DNA of 10,341 nt from contig CAADVJ010000201.1 in NCBI GenBank assembly GCA_900752475.1, positions 1-10,341 of the forward strand, written 5' to 3'. The number at the start of each line of letters is the position of its first letter. Within the stretch, counting starts at the first letter, position 1. Below, piece after piece: positions 1 through 5,385 of this stretch. Source of the DNA: an uncultured Collinsella sp. (GTDB taxonomy: Bacteria; Actinomycetota; Coriobacteriia; Coriobacteriales; Coriobacteriaceae). The notes beneath the pieces were generated by a model. That model had not been told where the DNA came from and did no database searches. It was given only the letters and a program-made list of their open reading frames with translations. The position numbers and the translations under genes are program-made.

Positions 1-155
1 CCGTTGGCGGCGCTCGTCTGGGAAACGGCCGCACCGGTGGGGGCGCTGGTTTCTGCAGCGATCGCCGTTACGGGGGCGATTCCCGCGACAAGTGCCGCGG
101 AAAGGGCGATGCCCACGGTTGCTCGTCTTGCTCTTCTTGCGAGAATGTCGTTCAT
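1..155 (-). CDS. Secreted protein with N-terminal signal peptide (partial, runs off left edge)
   Basis: Reading the minus strand from an ATG at 155, 51 complete codons stay open to the window edge. The N-terminus is a textbook Sec signal peptide: a basic n-region rich in Arg (residues 7-11, RRARR), a hydrophobic core at about residues 13-32, and an Ala-Ile-Ala motif (31-33) that suggests cleavage just before Ala34-Glu35. What follows (ETSAPTGAAVSQTSAAN) is a Thr/Ser/Ala-rich low-complexity linker, as is common in exported Gram-positive proteins. A Shine-Dalgarno-like GAGGTG lies six bases upstream of the ATG on this strand, which fixes the start. No lipobox cysteine is seen, so a lipoprotein is unlikely. 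The functional domain is outside the window and cannot be named; a cell-wall hydrolase or surface protein would fit but is only a guess. Confidence 0.8.
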   Translation of the reverse strand, partial: MNDILARRARRATVGIALSAALVAGIAPVTAIAAETSAPTGAAVSQTSAAN

Positions 156-205
156 CTCGGCACCTCATTTCAAGGGTCGGCGACTAACTTGGTAGCACTA
201 ATGTA

Positions 206-214
206 AGTATATCA
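206..214 (-). promoter_or_regulatory. Candidate extended -10 promoter for the secreted-protein gene
   Basis: On the minus strand these bases read TGATATACT, an extended -10 element (TG-n-TATACT, five of six matches to TATAAT). It lies about 50 bases upstream of the start codon at 155, giving a leader of roughly 45 nt. No convincing -35 hexamer is present at 17 bp, which extended -10 promoters can tolerate. Assignment is by motif and position only. Confidence 0.4.
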
Positions 215-297
215 GGCGGTCGACCCGACACTGGCTGGGTGTGCGCGTGCCTTTCCGCTTCTTTGGAAACCGAATCCCATTAGAAATGACGAGTTGT

Positions 298-326
298 TTA
301 CGCTTCTTTTGGGCTCACCGTACTAT
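298..326 (+). promoter_or_regulatory. Candidate promoter of the ABC exporter operon
   Basis: TTTACG at 298-303 (4/6 to TTGACA) and TACTAT at 321-326 (4/6 to TATAAT) are separated by exactly 17 bp. Transcription would start near 333, giving a leader of about 38 nt to the preferred ATG at 371. A start at the in-frame TTG at 338 would leave almost no leader, which supports the ATG. Motif match is only moderate. Confidence 0.35.
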
Positions 327-370
327 CATGATTCGAATTGAATGTGGATGATGATAGGGAGCGCCTTTTT

Positions 371-2224
371 ATGATTGAGCTGCTTAGGCGTTTTGGTGGT
401 AAGTTTCGCCGGAATATGGTGATCGGCCCTGCGTGTAAGCTGATCGAAGTGATCTTTGACCTGCTGACGCCGCTGGTGATTGCCCAGATGATCGACAAGG
501 GCATTGGCTCGCACGATGTCAACGCCGTCGTCCACTACGGTATGCTGCTTGGCGCCATGGCCGTGATCGGCATCTCGTTTACGCTCGTCTGCCAAAAGAT
601 GGCGGCGCTCACCTCGCAGGGCATGGGCACCGATATCCGCGGCGCGCTCTACGAGCACATCAACAAACTGAGCTATGCCGAACTCGACCGCTTTGGCACG
701 CCGTCGCTTATCACCCGCATCACCAACGACGTCAACCAGGTGCAGCTCGCTGTGGCGCTGGGCGTACGCATGCTCATCCGCTGGCCCTTCTTGGCGGTGG
801 GCTCTATGTGCGCGGCCCTTGCCATCGACCTTAAGCTCGGCATGATCTTTTTGATTTGCACGCCCGCCATTGGCCTGGTGTTTTGGTTTGTCATGGCGCG
901 CTGCATTCCGTACTACAAGCAGCTGCAGGCAAAGCTCGACCGCATCGCGCTCATTTGCCGCGAGGGGCTTTCGGGCGCCCGCGTGGTTCGCGCCTTTGTA
1001 CGCGAAGATCACGAGCGCGAGCGCTTTGCCCAAGCCGCCGATGACCAGGCCAATACCGCCATCGCGGTGGGCAAGCTCTCGTCAATCCTTAATCCCGTCA
1101 CGTTTTTGGTGATGAACCTGGGCGTGTGCGCCATCCTGTGGGTGGGCGGCATCCAGGTCAACGTGGGCGAGCTTACGCAGGGCCAGGTCATGGCGTTTGT
1201 GAACTACATGACGCAGACCCTGACCTCCATCGTGTACGTCGCCAACCTGGTCGTGGTCTTTACCAAGGCGAGCGCGAGTGCTTCGCGTATCAACGAGGTG
1301 CTCAACTGCGAGCCGAGCATCACCGACGAGGGCAATCAGTCGGTCGCGCTGCCCAAGCCGGGCAATGTCGCTCCCGTTCCTGCGCTGGGCTTGAGCCATG
1401 CGAGCTTCTCGTTTGGCGCCGGCGCTGCCAACGCCGTCAACGATGTGACCCTGGACCTGCCGCTGGGCAAGACGCTCGGCATTATCGGCGGCACGGGCAG
1501 CGGTAAGTCGACGCTCGTCTCGCTCATCCCGCGCCTGTACGATGCGAGTACCGGCAGCGTGAGCGTGATGGGCGCCGACGTGCGCACCTGGCCGCTCGAC
1601 CAGCTGCGCCGTGTGGTCGCGACCGTTCCACAGCGCGCGTCGCTGGTGAGCGGCACCATCCGCAGCAACCTGACCTGGCGCGACGAGGCTGCGACCGACG
1701 AGGAGCTCTGGGTGGCGCTCGACATGGCGCAGGCGAGCGAGTTCGTGCGCAACAAGCCGCAGGGGCTCGATGCCCCGGTCGAGGCGGGCGGTAATAACTT
1801 CAGCGGTGGCCAACGCCAGCGCCTGACCATCGCGCGCGCCCTGGTGGGCTCGCCTCAGATATTGATCGTGGACGATTCTGCCTCGGCGCTCGACTTTAAG
1901 ACCGACGCGGCGCTTCGCCATGCCATCCGCGAGCGCAGTGTGCGCGGTGCCGCCGGGGGCGGCCTGCCGCTGACTACGGTGATCGTAAGCCAGCGCGTTT
2001 CGACCGTGCGCGACGCCGATATGATCTGCGTACTTGACCACGGTTCGGTCGCGGGCCTGGGCGCGCACGATGAGCTCTACACGACCTGCCAGCTCTACCG
2101 CGAGATTTGCCAGTCGCAGCTTCGCCGCGAGGAGCTCGAGGGTCAGCAGGGGAGTACGGCGCCCGCGCCCGCCCCAGGCGCCCCGACCGTCCCCACATCC
2201 GTCTGCGCAAAGGAGGGCTGCTAA
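371..2224 (+). CDS. ABC exporter half-transporter, degenerate-site subunit (first of heterodimeric pair)
   Basis: Fused membrane domain (six predicted helices within about residues 15-305) plus nucleotide-binding domain, 617 aa, usual for type IV ABC exporter halves. Seen in the NBD: Walker A GGTGSGKST (373-381), Q-loop in VPQRA, canonical signature FSGGQ (477-481), Walker B ILIVDD (497-502), then SALD. Two catalytic positions are altered: the Glu after the Walker B Asp is Asp (D502), and the H-loop His is Gln (VSQR, Q541). The A-loop aromatic is Phe. This pattern, and the C-terminal phrase VAGLGAHDEL, match the TM287-like subunit of heterodimeric exporters (TM287/288, LmrCD, BmrCD), whose substrates are drugs, lipids or peptides; the substrate here is unknown. 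The stop codon directly touches the ATG of the partner gene, so the two are co-translated. Start: ATG 371 is chosen over in-frame TTG 338 because AGGGAG (356-361) sits nine bases before it. The last ~30 residues form an Ala/Pro-rich tail. Confidence 0.93.
   Translation: MIELLRRFGGKFRRNMVIGPACKLIEVIFDLLTPLVIAQMIDKGIGSHDVNAVVHYGMLLGAMAVIGISFTLVCQKMAALTSQGMGTDIRGALYEHINKLSYAELDRFGTPSLITRITNDVNQVQLAVALGVRMLIRWPFLAVGSMCAALAIDLKLGMIFLICTPAIGLVFWFVMARCIPYYKQLQAKLDRIALICREGLSGARVVRAFVREDHERERFAQAADDQANTAIAVGKLSSILNPVTFLVMNLGVCAILWVGGIQVNVGELTQGQVMAFVNYMTQTLTSIVYVANLVVVFTKASASASRINEVLNCEPSITDEGNQSVALPKPGNVAPVPALGLSHASFSFGAGAANAVNDVTLDLPLGKTLGIIGGTGSGKSTLVSLIPRLYDASTGSVSVMGADVRTWPLDQLRRVVATVPQRASLVSGTIRSNLTWRDEAATDEELWVALDMAQASEFVRNKPQGLDAPVEAGGNNFSGGQRQRLTIARALVGSPQILIVDDSASALDFKTDAALRHAIRERSVRGAAGGGLPLTTVIVSQRVSTVRDADMICVLDHGSVAGLGAHDELYTTCQLYREICQSQLRREELEGQQGSTAPAPAPGAPTVPTSVCAKEGC
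2210..2216 (+). promoter_or_regulatory. Strong Shine-Dalgarno inside the end of the upstream gene
   Basis: AAGGAGG, a near-perfect anti-16S complement, lies in the last codons of the first ABC gene and eight bases before the ATG at 2225. It fixes the start of the second subunit and indicates coupled or closely linked translation of the pair. Confidence 0.8.
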
Positions 2225-4084
2225 ATGAATCCGTACACTTCCTCCGGTTCGGTCGCCACGATGACGGCCAACGTGTCCGGCAACGATAGCCTCAACGACC
2301 TGGGAGACGGTCCGCGCCAGCCCAGCGATCCCGAGCGCTATCCCGTGGGTGCGGTGACCCGCCGCCTGCTGGGCTATGTCCGTCCGCACCGCGTCTCGTT
2401 TGCGGCATCGTTTTTGAGTGCCGCCGTCTCGGTGATTCTGCAGCTCTACACGCCCATTCTCATTGGCGAGGGCATCGACCTTATCGTCGCCGCCGGGCAG
2501 GTGGACTTCGATGCGCTGCTGCCGCTCGTTACCAAGCTCGCGATTGTCGTCGTAGGTGCTGCGGCCTTCCAGTGGCTGCAGGGCTATTGCGTCAACCGCC
2601 TGTCCTACGAAACGGTGCGCGACATGCGCGTGGAGGCGAGCGATAAGCTCAGCCGCATGCCGCTCAGCTTTATCGACAGCCATGCCCACGGCGACCTTAT
2701 GAGCCGCGTGGTCAACGACGTCGACCAGGTGGGCGACGGTCTGCTGCAGGGCTTCACGCAGCTCTTCACCGGTGTTATTACCATCGTTGGCACGCTCGCG
2801 TTTATGCTTTCCATCAACCTGACCATGACGCTTGTGGTGGTGCTCGTCACGCCGCTCTCCATCTTTGCGGCCAGCGCCATCGCCAAACTCTCCAACAAGA
2901 GCTTTACGGCGCAGCAGCGTATTCAGGGTCAGCTTGGCGGCCATATCGAGGAGTACGTGGGCGAGCAGAAGCTTGTCGACGCCTTTGCCTATGGCTCGAA
3001 CGCTCAGCAACGCTTCGATGCCCTCAATGCCGAGCTCTACACCGCGGGCGAGCGCGCGCAGTTTATGGGTTCGCTCTCCAACCCCGGCACGCGCTTTATC
3101 AATAACATCATCTATGCCGTGGTCGCTGTGATCGGCTGCGTGGGCGTGATCACGGGCGTGCCCGCGGCGCTTACGGTGGGCGGTGTGCAGATTTTCCTGT
3201 CCTATGCCAACCAGTACACCAAGCCGTTCAACGAGGTCACCAACGTCATTACGCAGATCCAGACGGCGTATGCCTCGGCGCGCCGTATGTTTGCGCTGCT
3301 CGATGCGCGCGAGCAGGAGCCCGATGCGCCAGATGCCGTGGAGCTTGCCGCACCGCAGGGCGAGGTCGCCCTTGAGCATGTGGACTTTAGCTACGTGCCC
3401 GACCGCAGGCTGCTGCAGGACATCTGCATCGAGGCTAAGCCCGGCATGCGCTTTGCCCTGGTCGGTCCTACGGGCTGTGGCAAGACGACGCTCATCAATT
3501 TGCTACTGCGTTTTTACGATATCGATGCCGGTCGCATTGCGGTCGATGGCCGTTCCTCGCGTGACTACACGCGCGCAAGCCTGCGCCGCGCCTTTGGCAT
3601 GGTGCTGCAGGACACCTGGCTGTTCGAGGGCACGGTGGCGGAAAACATCGCCTACGGCTGTCCCGACGCCACGCGCGAGCAGGTTATCGAGGCTGCCAAG
3701 CGCGCGCATGCGCACAAGTTTATCGTGCAGCTGCCAGGCGGCTACGATACGGTCATCGGCGAGGACGGCGGCACGTTTAGCCAGGGTCAAAAACAGCTGC
3801 TGTGCATCGCGCGCGTCATGCTCACCGACCCGGCGATTTTGCTGCTGGACGAGGCGACCTCGAGCATCGATACCCGCACAGAGCTGCAGGTGCAGGCGGC
3901 ATTCGACGAGCTCATGGCCGGCCGTATGAGCTTTGTGGTGGCACACCGCCTGTCGACGATCCGCAACGCCGACTGCATTCTGGTCATGCGCGACGGCCAG
4001 ATTATCGAGCGCGGCACGCACGACGAGCTGCTAGCGGCAGGCGGCTTCTACGCCGAACTCTACCGCAGCCAATTCGCCCAGTGA
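2225..4084 (+). CDS. ABC exporter half-transporter, catalytic-site subunit (second of heterodimeric pair)
   Basis: 619 aa: a ~50-residue polar N-terminal extension, a six-helix exporter membrane domain (about 60-335), and an NBD. Seen: A-loop Tyr in FSYVP, Walker A GPTGCGKTT (414-422, Lys420), Q-loop in VLQDTWLFEG, signature FSQGQ (518-522) instead of SGGQ, Walker B ILLLDE (Asp542-Glu543), and H-loop His574 in VAHRLST. The intact Glu and His with a degenerate signature are the mirror image of the upstream gene. In the known heterodimeric family, this subunit's Walker A/B pairs with the partner's good signature to make the one hydrolytic site, while its own SQGQ completes the non-hydrolysing site. 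The gene follows its partner with zero spacing. It should sit in the cytoplasmic membrane and export an unknown lipophilic compound or peptide. Only a weak 4-bp hairpin (4089-4099) without a T-run follows the stop, so termination is unclear. Confidence 0.94.
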   Translation: MNPYTSSGSVATMTANVSGNDSLNDLGDGPRQPSDPERYPVGAVTRRLLGYVRPHRVSFAASFLSAAVSVILQLYTPILIGEGIDLIVAAGQVDFDALLPLVTKLAIVVVGAAAFQWLQGYCVNRLSYETVRDMRVEASDKLSRMPLSFIDSHAHGDLMSRVVNDVDQVGDGLLQGFTQLFTGVITIVGTLAFMLSINLTMTLVVVLVTPLSIFAASAIAKLSNKSFTAQQRIQGQLGGHIEEYVGEQKLVDAFAYGSNAQQRFDALNAELYTAGERAQFMGSLSNPGTRFINNIIYAVVAVIGCVGVITGVPAALTVGGVQIFLSYANQYTKPFNEVTNVITQIQTAYASARRMFALLDAREQEPDAPDAVELAAPQGEVALEHVDFSYVPDRRLLQDICIEAKPGMRFALVGPTGCGKTTLINLLLRFYDIDAGRIAVDGRSSRDYTRASLRRAFGMVLQDTWLFEGTVAENIAYGCPDATREQVIEAAKRAHAHKFIVQLPGGYDTVIGEDGGTFSQGQKQLLCIARVMLTDPAILLLDEATSSIDTRTELQVQAAFDELMAGRMSFVVAHRLSTIRNADCILVMRDGQIIERGTHDELLAAGGFYAELYRSQFAQ

Positions 4085-4124
4085 GGAAGCCCGTGGGGCA
4101 AATTAATCAATCGACAGACGGTGG

Positions 4125-4152
4125 TTTACATCTGTCACGTTAGTACTAAGAT
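4125..4152 (+). promoter_or_regulatory. Candidate promoter of the flavodoxin gene, overlapped by a short dyad
   Basis: TTTACA (4125-4130, five of six to TTGACA) and TAAGAT (4147-4152, four of six) are spaced 16 bp apart in an AT-rich gap, predicting a transcript start near 4159 and a ~50-nt leader. A 6-bp inverted repeat, GACAGA (4113-4118) and TCTGTC (4131-4136), brackets the -35 element with a 12-nt centre, so it could be an operator. Both calls rest on motif inspection alone. Confidence 0.45.
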
Positions 4153-4211
4153 ATTCATCTAATAAATTGCATTAGTGGCTTTAGTTTTGGGGGAAACGAG
4201 GCAACGTGACT

Positions 4212-4763
4212 ATGACGTGCTCTCTGGTGGTTAACAGCAAGAGCGGTAATACCAGGATGGTTTCGGGCGCGATCAAGCGCGCTCTGCAGGCTGCGGGTGT
4301 TGAGTTTGTCCATGCCGCGGCGTTGAGCGACGATGCGGATGCAGATCAGGTCGCGCTCGAGGCGCAGGGCGCCTGCGCGGCCGACACGGTGCTCGTCGGT
4401 TTTTGGTGCGACAAGGGCGCGTGCACGCCTTCGGTCGCGGCGTTGCTCTCCGCCTTGCACGGTAAGCGCGTGTTCCTGTTTGGCACCTGCGGCTTTGGGG
4501 CCGACCAGAGCTACTATCAGCAGATTATCGACCGCGTAACTTCCAATTTGGCTGGGGATGCCGAGCTTGCGGGCTGGGCGATGTGCCAGGGCAAGATGGG
4601 CCCCGCGGTCAAGCAGCGCTACGAGGCCATGCTCGAGCAAGATCCCGACAACGCCCGATTTAAGATGCTGCTCGACAACTGGGTTGCCGCGAAGGACCAT
4701 CCCACCAAGGAAGATCTGGACAACATGGCTGCAGCCGCCAAAAAGGCCGTTTTGGGCGAGTAG
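4212..4763 (+). CDS. Flavodoxin-fold protein
   Basis: 183 aa. The N-terminal strand and phosphate loop VVNSKSGNTRMV (residues 6-17, S-x-S-G-N-T) is the FMN-binding loop of flavodoxins. The GFWCDKG segment (63-69) corresponds to the loop that packs on the isoalloxazine ring, and VFLFGTCGFG (87-96) to the next strand and flavin-contacting loop. The fold is single-domain, soluble and cytosolic, so an electron carrier or FMN-dependent partner of a reductase is the likely role. The GFW-x-DKG style resembles flavodoxin-family proteins of gut anaerobes, including the group annotated BilS (partner of the bilirubin reductase BilR), but no bilR-like gene is in view and I do not assign that name. It has six cysteines, with no ferredoxin-like spacing. 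Start: ATG 4212 has GAGG ten bases upstream; an in-frame GTG at 4206 (185 aa) has the same motif only four bases away and is the alternative. It is monocistronic between its own promoter candidate and a clear terminator. Confidence 0.88.
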   Translation: MTCSLVVNSKSGNTRMVSGAIKRALQAAGVEFVHAAALSDDADADQVALEAQGACAADTVLVGFWCDKGACTPSVAALLSALHGKRVFLFGTCGFGADQSYYQQIIDRVTSNLAGDAELAGWAMCQGKMGPAVKQRYEAMLEQDPDNARFKMLLDNWVAAKDHPTKEDLDNMAAAAKKAVLGE

Positions 4764-4805
4764 CTTCGTCGTTCGCGGTCCTTCGTGCAAAACAATACAA
4801 ATGTG

Positions 4806-4833
4806 AAAGCCTCGAAATTCTCGAGGCTTTTTT
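4806..4833 (+). terminator. Rho-independent terminator of the flavodoxin gene
   Basis: A 10-bp perfect stem, AAAGCCTCGA (4806-4815) with TCGAGGCTTT (4821-4830), and a 5-nt loop AATTC. The 3' arm runs into a continuous T-tract of six (4828-4833). It lies 42 bases after the flavodoxin stop codon, the expected place. Confidence 0.88.
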
Positions 4834-4868
4834 CTTGACACTCATAGGCGCAACCGTGGCAAGCGTTT

Positions 4869-4891
4869 GGGGTGACATTTTCCATCACCCC
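4869..4891. repeat. Small GC-rich hairpin
   Basis: A 7-bp perfect inverted repeat, GGGGTGA (4869-4875) and TCACCCC (4885-4891), around a 9-nt loop. There is no T-run on either side, so it is not an intrinsic terminator. It sits just upstream of the tandem palindromic array, and its function is unknown. Confidence 0.5.
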
Positions 4892-4945
4892 GATGACGAG
4901 ACCGTCCTGGACGACACACTCGCATGCGTTCGCTGGATGTATGCA

Positions 4946-5131
4946 GAGTGGGACGCACTTTCCGAATGGATGGGGTTTCGGAAAGTGCGTCCAGGAATTT
5001 GCCTTTGGAGTGGGATGCAGTTTCCAGTTGAGGGCTCTGGCGGAAAATGCGACCCGGAATTTGCGATCGGAGTGGGATGGAGTTTCCCAACGGGGCCGTA
5101 AGCGGAAACTGCATCCCATTCCGGACATGGG
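4946..5131. repeat. Three tandem copies of a 62-bp palindromic repeat unit
   Basis: Units occupy 4946-5007, 5008-5069 and 5070-5131, exactly 62 bp apart. Each begins GAGTGGGA and has a left arm ending TTTCC, a ~15-nt variable centre, and a right arm beginning CGGAAA. Units 1 and 2 also share GGAATTTGC before the next copy. Unit 1 forms a perfect 16-bp stem (4951-4966 with 4977-4992). Unit 3 forms a ~20-bp stem with two mismatches (about 5068-5087 with 5104-5123). Unit 2 pairs poorly within itself, but its left arm (5012-5025) is exactly complementary to the right arm of unit 3 (5104-5117). Arms are conserved or compensated while centres vary, the look of a REP/BIME-type intergenic palindrome family. 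It lies between two convergent terminators. It is not a CRISPR array: arms are palindromic, copies differ, and the variable part lies in the hairpin loop. Confidence 0.85.
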
Positions 5132-5155
5132 ACTGCGGACACGGTTTCCGGATGC

Positions 5156-5179
5156 AAAAAGGCCACATGACGTGGCCTT
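5156..5179 (-). terminator. Intrinsic terminator on the minus strand, probably for the sulfatase gene
   Basis: An 8-bp perfect stem, AAGGCCAC (5159-5166) with GTGGCCTT (5172-5179), and a 5-nt loop. Read on the minus strand, the 3' arm continues into TTTTT (complement of 5156-5160), the intrinsic-terminator signature. The other direction lacks a T-run beyond two bases. It lies over 200 bases past the stop of the minus-strand sulfatase gene because the 131-bp inverted-repeat element intervenes. Confidence 0.65.
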
Positions 5180-5235
5180 CAACTTATATATGTTCAGCAG
5201 ATGTCCCCATGACAAGCCGCGTTTCAACACCGAGG

Positions 5236-5366
5236 CGTCTGCCCGGCGACGCGGAACGTAAGGTTCATCGCGAGTTCCGCACGAGCCGGAGAGCACTTAA
5301 TGTGCTCTCCGTGCGAGCAGGACTGTCCGAGCAGGGAACCTTACGTTCCGCGCCGCCGGGCAGACG
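5236..5366. repeat. 131-bp element with 31-bp inverted termini and a nested hairpin
   Basis: The left arm 5236-5266 and right arm 5336-5366 are reverse complements over 31 bp with a single mismatch (position 5249). The 69-bp centre holds a perfect 10-bp hairpin, CGGAGAGCAC (5287-5296) with GTGCTCTCCG (5302-5311) and loop TTAAT. That hairpin can extend by CGCA/TGCG (5278-5281 with 5312-5315) past a 5-nt bulge. CGAGCAGG occurs twice, 14 bp apart (5314 and 5328). The heptamer GCGGAAC (5251-5257) can pair with GTTCCGC either at 5274-5280 or at 5345-5351. No target-site duplication or coding frame is evident. It could be a non-autonomous mobile element (MITE-like), a genus-specific intergenic repeat, or a structured RNA in the 3' region of the sulfatase transcript. 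Confidence 0.8.
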
Positions 5367-5385
5367 AACCAGTTAAGACGCGCCG

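Larger units (their letters stand above)
4764..5385. other. Gene-free, repeat-rich convergent intergenic region
   Basis: About 620 bases between two convergent genes with no credible coding sequence. Open frames here cross hairpins and a 62-bp tandem repeat whose period is not a multiple of three, have no sensible ribosome sites and encode unrecognised low-quality sequence. The region contains a plus-strand terminator, a small hairpin, the 62-bp tandem array, a minus-strand terminator, and a long inverted-repeat element, each listed separately. The stretch 4892-4945 holds nothing I can interpret except a possible decayed start of the repeat array. Confidence 0.75.

Noticed and set aside
4..195. 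63-codon plus-strand frame at the left edge
   Set aside because: It is the opposite strand of a clear signal-peptide-coding start with a good ribosome site.
338..370. Upstream TTG start for the first ABC subunit
   Set aside because: It would add 11 polar residues, lacks a ribosome site, and lies about five bases from the predicted transcript start; ATG 371 has AGGGAG at nine bases.
1082..3379. 765-codon open frame on the minus strand
   Set aside because: It lies antisense across both ABC genes, is His/Arg/Ala-rich low-complexity sequence, and has no family motif; such frames arise from high GC opposite real genes.
4089..4099. Terminator after the second ABC gene
   Set aside because: Only a 4-bp GCCC/GGGC stem with a 3-nt loop and no T-run.
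4155..4841. 228-codon minus-strand open frame opposite the flavodoxin
   Set aside because: It begins within the terminator hairpin and runs antisense to a gene with clear FMN-binding motifs.
4835..5101. 88-codon plus-strand frame in the repeat-rich gap
   Set aside because: Its start overlaps the end of the terminator, it has no ribosome site, and it reads through repeats whose 62-bp period shifts frame each copy. A decayed gene at its beginning cannot be fully excluded, but I recognise nothing.
4946..5131. CRISPR array
   Set aside because: Only three units, each internally palindromic over most of its length with the variable part in the hairpin loop, repeat arms not identical, and no cas genes in view.
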